From NCBI RefSeq assembly GCF_020035535.1, contig NZ_CP083349.1:3541501-3605500 (forward strand): DNA of 64,000 nt, read 5' to 3'. The translations under genes and the position numbers were made by a program. Shown in pieces: positions 17,821 through 26,270 of this stretch. Position 1 is the first letter of the stretch. Every line of letters begins with the position of its first letter. The notes under the pieces are model-generated. The model saw only the letters and a list, made by a program, of their open reading frames with translations. It did not search any database and was not told the DNA's origin. The stretch comes from Ensifer adhaerens (GTDB lineage: Bacteria; Pseudomonadota; Alphaproteobacteria; Rhizobiales; Rhizobiaceae).

Positions 17821-19647
17821 TCAGGCCGCGCCGGCGGTGCGGGCCTTTTCGAAGCGCTTGCGCTCGTTCGGGTCGAGGTGCAGCTTGCGCAGACGGATCG
17901 ACTTCGGCGTGACTTCGACCAGCTCGTCGTCCTGGATCCAGGACAGCGCCCGCTCAAGCGTCATACGGATCGGCGGCGTCAGCTTGACGGCTTCGTCCTT
18001 GCCCGATGCGCGCATGTTGGTGAGCTTCTTGCCCTTCAACACGTTGACTTCGAGGTCGTTGTCGCGCGTGTGGATGCCGATGATCATACCGGCGTAAACC
18101 TTCTCGCCGGCGTCGATGATCATCGGGCCGCGGTCTTCCAGGTTGAACATGGCATAGGCGACGGATTCGCCGGCATCGTTGGAGAGCAGCACGCCGTTGA
18201 CGCGGCCGCCGATCTCGCCCTTGTACGGCTGGTAGGCGTGGAACAGACGGTTCATGACCGCAGTGCCGCGCGTATCCGTCAACAGTTCCGACTGGTAGCC
18301 GATCAGGCCGCGGGTCGGAGCGAAGAACACCAGGCGGACGCGATTGCCGCCGGACGGACGCAGCTCGACCATTTCGGCCTTACGCTCGGACATCTTCTGA
18401 ACGACGACGCCGGAATGCTCCTCGTCGACGTCGATGACCACTTCTTCGATCGGCTCGAGCAGCTGACCGTTGTCATCCTTGTGCATGACCACGCGCGGAC
18501 GCGACACGGCAAGTTCGAAGCCTTCGCGGCGCATGGTTTCGATCAGAACGGCAAGCTGCAGTTCGCCGCGGCCGGACACGAAGAACGAATCCTTCTCGGA
18601 GGATTCTTCGATCTTGAGCGCGACGTTGCCTTCGGCTTCCTTGAACAGACGGTCGCGGATGACGCGACTCGTGACCTTGTCGCCTTCGGTGCCGGCAAGC
18701 GGGCTGTCGTTGACGATGAAGGACATGGTGACGGTGGGCGGATCGATCGGCTGCGCGGTCAGCGCTTCGGCGACCGACGGATCGCAGAAGGTGTCGGCGA
18801 CGGTGCCCTTGGTGAGGCCGGCGATCGCAACGATGTCACCTGCCTGCGCTTCTTCGATCGGCTGACGCTCGATGCCGCGGAAGGCGAGGATCTTCGAGAT
18901 ACGGCCGGTTTCGAGCAGCTTGCCGTCCTGGCCGAGGACCTTGACGGCCTGGTTCGGCTTGACCGAGCCCGAGTGAACGCGACCGGTGATGATGCGGCCG
19001 AGGAAGGGGTTGGCTTCAAGGATCGTGCCGATCATGCGGAACGGGCCTTCGGCAACCGTCGGCTCCGGCACGTGCTTGAGCACGAGGTCGAGAAGCGGTG
19101 CCATGCCCTGGTCCTTCGGACCTTCAGGCGCAACGTTCATCCAGCCATCGCGGCCCGAACCGTAGAGGATTGGGAAGTCGAGCTGCTCGTCGGAGGCATC
19201 GAGGTTGGCGAAGAGGTCGAAAACTTCGTTGATGACTTCCTCGTGGCGGCCATCGGGACGGTCGATCTTGTTGATCGCGACGATCGGCTTCAGGCCGACC
19301 TTCAGCGCCTTGCCGACAACGAACTTCGTCTGCGGCATCGGGCCTTCGGAAGCGTCGACGAGAACGATAGCACCGTCCACCATCGACAGGATGCGCTCGA
19401 CTTCGCCACCGAAGTCGGCGTGGCCGGGGGTGTCGACGATGTTGATGCGCGTTCCCTTCCATTCGACCGACGTCGCCTTGGCAAGAATGGTGATGCCGCG
19501 TTCTTTTTCGATGTCGTTGGAGTCCATGACGCGTTCGGCAACGCGCTGGTTTTCGCGGAACGAGCCCGACTGCTTCAGGAGCTCGTCAACAAGGGTCGTT
19601 TTCCCATGGTCAACGTGCGCGATAATCGCGATGTTACGAATGCTCAT
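17821..19647 (-). CDS. typA: ribosome-associated GTPase TypA/BipA
   Basis: 608-residue translational GTPase. G1 AHVDHGKTTLVDELL, G3 DTPGHADFGGEVER and G4 NKIDR are all present, followed by EF-G-like domains and the TypA-specific C-terminus. It acts in ribosome assembly and stress or cold adaptation. The start at 19647 (MSIRNIAIIAHVDHG) is the family start; the frame is open a further 144 bases upstream but that part is not TypA-like. The C-terminal tail ends RFEKARTAGAA. Confidence 0.97.
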   Translation of the reverse strand: MSIRNIAIIAHVDHGKTTLVDELLKQSGSFRENQRVAERVMDSNDIEKERGITILAKATSVEWKGTRINIVDTPGHADFGGEVERILSMVDGAIVLVDASEGPMPQTKFVVGKALKVGLKPIVAINKIDRPDGRHEEVINEVFDLFANLDASDEQLDFPILYGSGRDGWMNVAPEGPKDQGMAPLLDLVLKHVPEPTVAEGPFRMIGTILEANPFLGRIITGRVHSGSVKPNQAVKVLGQDGKLLETGRISKILAFRGIERQPIEEAQAGDIVAIAGLTKGTVADTFCDPSVAEALTAQPIDPPTVTMSFIVNDSPLAGTEGDKVTSRVIRDRLFKEAEGNVALKIEESSEKDSFFVSGRGELQLAVLIETMRREGFELAVSRPRVVMHKDDNGQLLEPIEEVVIDVDEEHSGVVVQKMSERKAEMVELRPSGGNRVRLVFFAPTRGLIGYQSELLTDTRGTAVMNRLFHAYQPYKGEIGGRVNGVLLSNDAGESVAYAMFNLEDRGPMIIDAGEKVYAGMIIGIHTRDNDLEVNVLKGKKLTNMRASGKDEAVKLTPPIRMTLERALSWIQDDELVEVTPKSIRLRKLHLDPNERKRFEKARTAGAA

Positions 19648-19846
19648 TTTTCGTCTCGGAGGTTCAGGGCAAGCCCCGATGGGCCACGCCGCTTTTTCAA
19701 TGGTCGCGCTCATACAGGTTTTTTTGCGATTGCGAAAGGGGGCGCGCGCATGAGCGTCGCGGTCAAATGCCGGTAGGCCATGGGTTTGCACCCGCCAGGG
19801 GTCTGGAAATCAGGGTTTGGAAAGCTGCCGGCCGTTACCAGATTCG

Positions 19847-21409
19847 TCATGCAATCGCAGCCGGATCGAGCGTCACGCGCCAGAGTTCCTGGTCCTGCCG
19901 GTCCATCAGACGCACGGTCATCTGCTGCGTCTGGCCGTTGATATCGACGATGCCGAAGAACTGCAGGCCGGCCGATGGCGGCAGGTTGCTGTCGATGCCA
20001 CCACCCGACGCCTTGATGAAGCGAACCTCTGGCCCGAAGGTCATGTCGAGCTCCTTCGGCCCATAGGTACCGGAGTGAAGCGGCCCCGACACAAACTCCC
20101 AGAAAGGCGTGAAATCCTTGAACGCGGCACGCGCGGGATCGTAGCGGTGCGCGGCAGTATAATGCACGTCCGCCGTCAGCCAGACGAGATTGTCGATGGC
20201 ATTGTCGCGGATGAAGCGGAGGAGATCTGCAAACTCGAGTTCACGCCCCGCAGGCGCGCCATTGTCGCCGTTGGCGATCGCATCCGAACCGCGCCTGTTG
20301 GCGTAATCGTCCCAGACGACAAGTCCGATCGGCATGTCGCAGGCGATCACCTTCCAGACCGCGCGCGAGGCTGCAAGTTCCCGCTTCAACCAATCCGCCT
20401 GCCGCCACCCGAACAGCACGCCGCCGTCCTCGCCCTGGTTGGCACCGCGATAGGAGCGCAGGTCGACGAAGAATACATCGAGCAGCGGGCCGTAGCCGAC
20501 CTTGCGGAAGATGCGACCGGGCTGTGTCGCCGGCGTGCGGATCGGCGTCATTTCATGAAAAGCCCGGGCGGCCCGCTCCGCGTAGACGGCAACGTCCTTT
20601 TCCGGGTATCGCGCGTCGTCGCGAAGATCGGTCGAAGCCGACCAGTTGTTCAGAACCTCATGATCGTCCCACTGGTAGAAGGTGGGGCAGACGGCATTCA
20701 GCTGCCGGACATGATCGTCGAGCAGATTGTATTTCCATTGCCCGCGATATTCTTCCAGCGTGCGCGCCACGTCGCGCTTCTCGTGGGTCACCACCCGGTT
20801 CTTCCAGATGCCACCGTCACGCAATGCAATTTCGTCAGGGATCGGGTTGTCGGCATAGATCGTATCGCCGGAATGAATGAAGAAGTCCGGCTCGTGCAGC
20901 CGCATCGTCGAATAGGTCTTCATGCCGACGTCGTCGATGCCCCAGCCCTGGCCGGCGGTGTCGCCGGACCAGACGAAACGGACCGAGCGCTTGCGCAAAG
21001 GGGCCGTGCGAAACCGGCCGACCACCGGCTCGGAGACGCGGTTGACATCATAGAGATCGGTGGCGGTAAAGCGGTAGAAGATGTCCTGATCCGGTAGCAG
21101 CCCATCGAGCGAGCACTTGATCGCACAATCGGTCTGCGGCGTCGCCGTCAGATCGGTAAGACGAAAAGGATTGGAGAAGCTCTCCGTGGTCGAATACTCG
21201 ACCGATACCTTCGACGGCCGATCCACCCGCGTCCAGATCATCCCGGAAGAGGTATCGACATCGCCCGATTGTACGCCGTGAACGAATTCCGGCCGGCCGT
21301 AACCGCGCGCATAGAAGGGGGTAGCAAGGCCCGATGAGGCCACAAACCCCGCAGCACCGGCGGAAAAGAGGAAAGAACGCCTTGAAAGCGTCTTGAGGGT
21401 ATCGGCCAA
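19847..21409 (-). CDS. phoD: Tat-exported alkaline phosphatase D (PhoD-like metallophosphatase)
   Basis: 520 residues. The N-terminus carries a twin-arginine signal, SRRSFLFSAGAAGFVASSG, so the folded metalloenzyme should be exported by Tat. An N-terminal PhoD_N beta domain is followed by the metallophosphatase domain with SGDTIYADNP, FYQWDDHEVLNNW and WLTADVHYTAAHRYDP metal-ligand motifs. It hydrolyses phosphoesters to supply phosphate. I did not see a convincing Pho box upstream. 199 bases separate its end from the typA start on the same strand. Confidence 0.92.
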   Translation of the reverse strand: MADTLKTLSRRSFLFSAGAAGFVASSGLATPFYARGYGRPEFVHGVQSGDVDTSSGMIWTRVDRPSKVSVEYSTTESFSNPFRLTDLTATPQTDCAIKCSLDGLLPDQDIFYRFTATDLYDVNRVSEPVVGRFRTAPLRKRSVRFVWSGDTAGQGWGIDDVGMKTYSTMRLHEPDFFIHSGDTIYADNPIPDEIALRDGGIWKNRVVTHEKRDVARTLEEYRGQWKYNLLDDHVRQLNAVCPTFYQWDDHEVLNNWSASTDLRDDARYPEKDVAVYAERAARAFHEMTPIRTPATQPGRIFRKVGYGPLLDVFFVDLRSYRGANQGEDGGVLFGWRQADWLKRELAASRAVWKVIACDMPIGLVVWDDYANRRGSDAIANGDNGAPAGRELEFADLLRFIRDNAIDNLVWLTADVHYTAAHRYDPARAAFKDFTPFWEFVSGPLHSGTYGPKELDMTFGPEVRFIKASGGGIDSNLPPSAGLQFFGIVDINGQTQQMTVRLMDRQDQELWRVTLDPAAIA

Positions 21410-21651
21410 ACAGACCTCCGATTCGGCAGCGCGACCGCGCGTGCCGGACCTTTGGTCATCCCGATGTCAGCGACGTAACAGGGGCATGAAACTATTTGAA
21501 CGGTTTGGCGACAGTTCGGTGAAGGTTGAGCCTCCGATCGCCAAGGTGGCAATCACCGCCAATGTTGCTATCAAAAGTGCGCATGCCCTCCCGAAGCCCG
21601 GCAAGGAGATGGCCGCTGCCCGACCGACAACAGACGAGACAGGTCATTATC

Positions 21652-22962
21652 GTGCCCCATCCAACCACCATTTCCGCCCGCGACCGCCTCGAACAGATCC
21701 TGAGCCGGCTCAACGATCGCCGGAGCGAGGAAAAGACGTTCACGCGCCTTTACGTCGAAAGCGCCCGCCGCGAGGCAGACGCATCCGACCGCCGCCGGCA
21801 GACGGGCGCAGGCCTTGGCCCGCTCGACGGCAAGATCGTCTCGATCAAGGACCTCTTCGATGTCGCTGGCGAACCGACCCTGGCCGGTTCCATCATACGT
21901 CGCAATTCGCCACCAGCCCAAAAAGATGCACTCGTCGTCAAGCGGCTGCGCGCCGCGGGTGCAGTGATCATCGGCAAGACGCATATGACCGAGTTCGCCT
22001 TCACCGCGGTCGGCCTCAATCCGCACTATGCGGTGCCCGGCAATGCCACCGACAAACGCCTCGTTCCCGGCGGCTCGTCCTCGGGCGCCGGGGTATCGGC
22101 CGCCGAAGGCACCTGCGACATTGCCATCGGCTCCGACACCGGCGGCTCCATCCGCATCCCTGCGGCCCTGAACGGCATCGTCGGCTTCAAGCCGACGGCC
22201 AGCCGCGTTCCGCTCGATGGTTCGTTTCCGCTGTCACCCATCCTCGATTCGCTAGGGCCGCTGGCCAAAACCGTTGCCGATTGCGTGACGGCTGACGCTG
22301 TCATGGCCGGTGAGCAGCCAAAGCCGCTCGTCGCCCGCCCGATCGCTGGCCTTCGCATCGGCATTCCCCGGGGCACGCTGTTTGAAGACCTCTCCGCCGA
22401 AATCGCCGCGGCCTTCTCGGAAAGCCTCGATCGGCTGGCCGAGGCGGGCGCCGAAATCGTCGACTGCACGATCGACGACCTGATCGACCGGCTCGCCGAA
22501 GCGACCCGGATCGGTTCGATCGCCGGCCTTGAAGCAAGCCGCATCCATGCCGGTTGGCTCAACGACGATGCAGCCCCCGTCGATGACAGGGTCAAGCTCC
22601 CGCTCCGCCGCCGTCTCACCGTTCCGGATGCAGCAATCTCGGCCCTGCTGCAAACGCAGCGTGCACTCGCCGCCGCCATGGACGAGCGTCTTTCGCCCTA
22701 CGACCTCATCGCGCTGCCGACAACGCCGATCGCCGCCGTGCCGATCGCGAGCGTCGAAACGGACGTGGCGGAATACAACCGTGTGGAGGGTCTGCTGCTG
22801 CGCAACTGCCAGGTCGCCAACCAGTTCGATCTCAATGCCATCACCCTGCCGATGCGCGGACTGGTGCGGCCGGCCGGACTAATGTTGATGGGGCGGAATG
22901 GAACCGATGCGGCCATTCTGTCCGCCTCTCTCTCTGCGGAGGCGCTGCTTCGCGAAAATTGA
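21652..22962 (+). CDS. amidase (amidase-signature family)
   Basis: About 436 residues. The Ser-cisSer-Lys triad region is complete: KIVSIKDLFDVAG (Lys), GGSSSGAGVSAAEG (cis-Ser) and GSDTGGSIRIPA (nucleophile Ser). The C-terminus NAITLPMRGLVRPAGLMLMG is typical of amidases related to GatA but acting on small amides. The start is uncertain: homologues suggest the GTG at 21652, while the frame stays open to an ATG at 21526, which would add a low-complexity leader. Not part of a gatCAB operon. Confidence 0.85.
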   Translation: MPHPTTISARDRLEQILSRLNDRRSEEKTFTRLYVESARREADASDRRRQTGAGLGPLDGKIVSIKDLFDVAGEPTLAGSIIRRNSPPAQKDALVVKRLRAAGAVIIGKTHMTEFAFTAVGLNPHYAVPGNATDKRLVPGGSSSGAGVSAAEGTCDIAIGSDTGGSIRIPAALNGIVGFKPTASRVPLDGSFPLSPILDSLGPLAKTVADCVTADAVMAGEQPKPLVARPIAGLRIGIPRGTLFEDLSAEIAAAFSESLDRLAEAGAEIVDCTIDDLIDRLAEATRIGSIAGLEASRIHAGWLNDDAAPVDDRVKLPLRRRLTVPDAAISALLQTQRALAAAMDERLSPYDLIALPTTPIAAVPIASVETDVAEYNRVEGLLLRNCQVANQFDLNAITLPMRGLVRPAGLMLMGRNGTDAAILSASLSAEALLREN

Positions 22963-22985
22963 GCGGCAGTCGATCGCGATGCAAT

Positions 22986-23007
22986 GCCGGCCTGTGATAA
23001 GGCCGGC
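22986..23007. terminator. hairpin after amidase (possible terminator)
   Basis: 8-bp perfect stem GCCGGCCT/AGGCCGGC with a 6-base loop, 23 bases past the amidase stop. There is no U-tract, so it may be a transcript 3'-end stabiliser rather than a classical terminator. Confidence 0.5.
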
Positions 23008-23017
23008 TTGATCGCGG

Positions 23018-23139
23018 TTATGGTGAGGGCGAGGCGCCCTGAAGCGCCTGGCGTTGGCGCTTCAGGGCCCGAAGGATCAGCCAGACGGGCATGCCAATGA
23101 CCGCCAAAACACGACCCAGTGCCAGATAGAAAATGTCAT
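23018..23139 (-). pseudogene. frameshifted small membrane protein with FSIWHW N-terminus
   Basis: On the minus strand an ATG at 23139, preceded by AAGGGTGAGG, opens MTFSIWHWVV and then runs into a stop. The break is at a T4 run (complement of 23106-23109). One extra T there restores a single-helix membrane protein of 40 residues continuing LAVIGMPVWLILRALKRQRQ and stopping at 23018. The FSIWHW start is shared by TatA and other small alphaproteobacterial membrane proteins. It is either a decayed gene or a homopolymer sequencing error. A 13-bp perfect inverted repeat (23036-23048/23056-23068) lies within its 3' part. Confidence 0.5.
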
Positions 23140-23298
23140 ATCAGCGCCTCACCCTTGCGCTGGCGACACGCGGCCCGAACTCTCTCGAAAATTCGACCCG
23201 TCGCCGATTGGAATTCGGCAAGGACAGGACGTCAACCAGCCGATTCGCAACCGATGGCGGATTGCCCCTGGGGAATACCTGGCTGCGGGGATTCCCCG

Positions 23299-23460
23299 TC
23301 AGTGCATCGTTTCGCCGGAAATCTCGTCGCTCAAGATGCGGAACGCATCTTCAAGCGCGGCGACCAGAACGTCGGTCAGTTCGTCGCCGTCGTTGTTCGC
23401 GAGATAGAGGGCAACCATCGAATCGGATGGGTCGCGGTAATGCTCGATATCGTTAGACAT
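23299..23460 (-). CDS. small acidic hypothetical protein
   Basis: 53 residues, strongly acidic (MSNDIEHYRDPSDSMVAL...), ending LSDEISGETMH. AAGGA lies 8 bases before the ATG at 23460, which is good support for translation. The reading frame stays open far upstream, but that extension is Arg/Cys-rich and looks non-coding. The sequence has an amphipathic helical pattern (ELTDVLVAALEDAFRIL). I do not recognise the family. Confidence 0.55.
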   Translation of the reverse strand: MSNDIEHYRDPSDSMVALYLANNDGDELTDVLVAALEDAFRILSDEISGETMH

Positions 23461-23808
23461 ATCATTGTCCTTCATTCGCCGTGTCACATCCCGGCCGTTG
23501 AGGTGACGATAGGCGAAGGGACTTGCGTAAAGCTGGATGCATGTCCGGCCAAGGGCACTCGGCACGCAACATTGCGTTATTCTCCATGCGTTCCCTAACG
23601 GGATCGATCTGCAATGGATAGAGGATAGTGACCTATTTCGCTCGCGTGGGGCGCGGGAGCACGCTAGAGCATGTCGCGCAATGCACAGCAGCATGATGCG
23701 GGCGACTGCGCAAAAAAGCGAAGGCAGCCCACCTCCTCGTCTTCACGCGGTTGAGAAGACGGGGCGTTTGGTGCTTTCTCTGACGCGGCCTGGACGAACG
23801 ACACGGGA
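23461..23808. other. gap without a supported gene
   Basis: About 348 bases between the divergent small gene and the gene at 23809. I find no convincing coding frame. GAGCATGTCGCGCAA near 23660 resembles the start of a repeat common between rhizobial genes, but the rest of that repeat is not recognisable. Confidence 0.3.
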
Positions 23809-24318
23809 ATGAGCATGTCGAAGAAAACCAAGCACGACGAAACCGGTGACGTGCAACGCCTGAAGCTCGATTTCCCTGATCTCCACGCGGATCTGCTGGC
23901 CGGCCGCATCCCGTCGCTGCGCAAGGCGCTTATCGCGGCAGGGCTCAAGGACGAGCGCACTCGCCTCGACAAACTCAAGAATTCCTGGACCAAGGCAAGC
24001 CCGACCGAACGTGAGACTTTCCTGAAGTGGCTGAGCAGCAATGGCGCCATCGAAATGGCCAGCCATGAAGTCGATCCGCCACCGGCGTCGCACCCAGCCG
24101 CACCGATTGCCAGCGGACGTTACCTCCTTCCCGAAACGATCGCCGATATCCGCGCCATCATGAACCGCCGCCGGATGCGGGCGAACGACATCATGGCGGA
24201 AATGGGCTTTGCGGGAGACGACATGTCCCTCACCCGCGCTTTGTCGAAAGGCGCAAGCCTGCGGCTGTCGGTCATCGCCGCGCTGGAAACCTGGCTCCGC
24301 AACGACGCCGCGGATTGA
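23809..24318 (+). CDS. hypothetical protein, possibly DNA-binding
   Basis: 169 residues in two parts. Residues about 17-80 (FPDLHADLLAGRIPSLRKAL ... ASPTERETFLKWL) resemble a segment seen in ParB-like and phage regulatory proteins. The C-terminal half (about 104-165) is helical, with ETIADIRAIMNRRRMRANDIM and SLTRALSKGASLRLSVIAALETWL, which could form a helix-turn-helix. An alternative start is the ATG at 23815 (MSKKTK). It lies 162 bases upstream of the PspA-like gene on the same strand, so it might regulate it; that is inference only. Confidence 0.65.
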   Translation: MSMSKKTKHDETGDVQRLKLDFPDLHADLLAGRIPSLRKALIAAGLKDERTRLDKLKNSWTKASPTERETFLKWLSSNGAIEMASHEVDPPPASHPAAPIASGRYLLPETIADIRAIMNRRRMRANDIMAEMGFAGDDMSLTRALSKGASLRLSVIAALETWLRNDAAD

Positions 24319-24480
24319 GCCCGCTCGACGATTTTCGCACCTCCGAAGGGATCCTTCGATGCCGCCTGCGATCCGCTGCGCAAGTGCAGCAGGCGGCCGT
24401 CGCGTTCAATGTAAGAAAATTGCAACCTAAAACTGAGCCGATCCTTGAAAGCACAAAAGCGGTGCTTTATGTAATTGAAC

Positions 24481-25614
24481 ATGGCTCAGAGCAACCATAC
24501 GTCGATCTTGTGCTACGATCTCGCGCCGGACGAGGAGGCCAGACACGCGCTGGAGGAAACCTTCGTTGCCTACGCCAACATGCTGGCAATGCTCGAAGAA
24601 CTCGCCGGTGAAAAGGCGGGCGCCAATCTCGTAACGTTGCACGAGCTTGCCTACGAAACAGTCCGGGAGCGAACCGGGCTTCCGGCGCGGATGGTCACGC
24701 TGGGGTTACGGGACTTCGCGGCGAACCGGGGACAGCCGGGCAGCACCGATAGGCTGCCGCTGGACGACAAGCTTTTTGCAATCAAGGGACCGTCGGATCT
24801 GACCGTCGCCACCGTGCGCGGTCGCGTCGCGATCCCATACGATGTCGCCGGCTATTCGTCCGGCACCTTGAATATCTTCGCCGCCCAACTCCTTGCACAA
24901 AACGGCGGCTATCAGATCCACATCGGCGTCACCACGCATTCCGATCGAACGGAGAAGAAAATGATGACGAATGAAGGCATCCTATCTCGCATGGGCCGCT
25001 TGATTGCCGGTCTCGCCAATGCCGCCGTCGACAAGGCGGAAGGCAGCAACAAGATCGTGATCGTCGAACAGGCGCTCCGCGAGATCGACGCGGCCGCAGA
25101 AGAGGCCCGGGTCGATATCGGCCAGGCCCGCGCCGAGGAGTATCGCATCCTCAGCCGCCGCGATGAAATCGGCGCCGATCTCGATAAACTGGACGAAAAA
25201 ATCCGGACTGCGATCTCCGCTGCCCGGGAGGACCTCGCCAAGGCCGGCGTCGCACGCCAGATCGATCTGGAATCGCAACTCGCTGCCCTGGACAAGGCGC
25301 TCGCCGGCGCCCGCACCGATCTCGAAGAGGGCCAGCAGGCCCTGCAAGCGGTGCTTGCCACCCGCCGCGAGGCCGAAGCGCGGCTTGCCGATCTCAAGCG
25401 CAGCATCGCCCAGTTCCCCGAGAGCAAGGTTTCGGGCCTGACAAAGACCAGCGCCGTGGACGGAGCGGCCCGTGCCGCCGCCGCTGTCTCCCGCGCCACC
25501 GGCGTACCGGGCGGAGAACACGGCAACAGCGCCGAACTGGATGAGCTCGACCGCCTGCATCGCGACAGGGCAATCGAAGCAAGGCTGGCCGCGCTCAAGG
25601 CAAGGCAGCACTAA
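24481..25614 (+). CDS. PspA/IM30-family protein with an N-terminal OrfB/TnpB-like domain
   Basis: 377 residues in one uninterrupted frame. Residues 1-155 match the pattern of the N-terminal region of IS605-type OrfB/TnpB proteins: YETVRERTGLPARM (59-71), KLFAIKGPSDL then GRVAIPYDV (114-122), and QLLAQNGGYQIHIGV (136-150). No RuvC or zinc-finger part is present. From residue 161 a PspA/IM30 coiled coil begins (TNEGILSRMGRLIAGLANAA) and runs to about 325, with a polar tail. GGAGAAG before the ATG-ATG at 24961-24966 would allow PspA to be made separately. Six bases precede the yqiJ-like gene. PspA proteins protect the inner membrane under envelope stress. Confidence 0.8.
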   Translation: MAQSNHTSILCYDLAPDEEARHALEETFVAYANMLAMLEELAGEKAGANLVTLHELAYETVRERTGLPARMVTLGLRDFAANRGQPGSTDRLPLDDKLFAIKGPSDLTVATVRGRVAIPYDVAGYSSGTLNIFAAQLLAQNGGYQIHIGVTTHSDRTEKKMMTNEGILSRMGRLIAGLANAAVDKAEGSNKIVIVEQALREIDAAAEEARVDIGQARAEEYRILSRRDEIGADLDKLDEKIRTAISAAREDLAKAGVARQIDLESQLAALDKALAGARTDLEEGQQALQAVLATRREAEARLADLKRSIAQFPESKVSGLTKTSAVDGAARAAAAVSRATGVPGGEHGNSAELDELDRLHRDRAIEARLAALKARQH

Positions 25615-25619
25615 CGCCC

Positions 25620-26249
25620 ATGCTGTTCTTCCTCGCCCCGGAATCCCTGCCATTCGCGATTGCGGCGGTGATGCTGGCCGCGTTTACCGGCATCGAGCTC
25701 CTCTGCCTGCTGCTCGGCTTCTCGCTGGGCGAGGCGATCGACAAGGCCTGGCTGGACGACTACAACGCGCTGGGCGGACTGATGTCCTGGTTCAATGTCG
25801 GCGGCGTGCCCCTGCTTGTCCTCTTGATGCTCTTCCTCGGCCTCTTCGCCATGACCGGTTTTGTCATTCAGGCGGTGGCAGGAGCCCTGTGGGCGCCGCT
25901 GCCGGCGCTTGCCGCGGCCTTGCCGGCGCTCGCCTTCTCGCTCCCCGCGGTTCGCGTGTCGAGCCGGTGGGTCGCGAAGATCGTCCCGCGTGACGAAAGC
26001 TATGTCGTCGACCTCGGCGATTTCGTCGGCCGCAGTGGCGAAGTCACCGTCGGTCCGCTGGACCAGGGCCTGCCGGGACGCATCCGCCTCAAGGATCGCC
26101 ACGGCAACTGGCATGTGCTGCGGGCAAGGGCCGCCCGCGACGAGCAACCGATCGCCATCGGCGCACAGGTGCTGATCGTTGATCGCGCATCAGACATTTT
26201 TATTGCGATATCCGCGCCGTCGGACCTGCTGACGCCGCCAAACTCTTAA
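25620..26249 (+). CDS. yqiJ: YqiJ-like membrane protein with OB-fold (DUF1449/NfeD-like)
   Basis: 209 residues. Three or four hydrophobic helices (about 10-32, 60-83, 86-112) are followed by a C-terminal OB-fold, around GRSGEVTVGPLDQGLPGRIRL and IAIGAQVLIVDRASD. This matches E. coli YqiJ, encoded next to the flotillin YqiK. Such NfeD-type partners accompany flotillins in membrane microdomains. It starts 5 bases after the PspA-like gene and 21 bases before yqiK, so all three form one operon. Confidence 0.85.
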   Translation: MLFFLAPESLPFAIAAVMLAAFTGIELLCLLLGFSLGEAIDKAWLDDYNALGGLMSWFNVGGVPLLVLLMLFLGLFAMTGFVIQAVAGALWAPLPALAAALPALAFSLPAVRVSSRWVAKIVPRDESYVVDLGDFVGRSGEVTVGPLDQGLPGRIRLKDRHGNWHVLRARAARDEQPIAIGAQVLIVDRASDIFIAISAPSDLLTPPNS

Positions 26250-26270
26250 TCCTTCCTCATCGGAGCAACC

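Noticed and set aside
17803..19776. A 657-codon plus-strand frame opposite typA
   Set aside because: Antisense shadow of typA, whose motifs are complete on the other strand.
19648..19791. N-terminal extension of TypA from 19791
   Set aside because: The extra 48 residues are not TypA-like; homologues begin at MSIRNIAIIAHVDHG (19647).
23054..23600. Several plus-strand frames opposite the small gene at 23299
   Set aside because: No start signal and no conserved-looking sequence; the minus-strand gene with AAGGA is a better explanation.
24481..24960. Complete IS605-type insertion sequence
   Set aside because: Only the N-terminal domain resembles OrfB/TnpB; there is no RuvC domain, no TnpA gene and no recognisable LE/RE ends.
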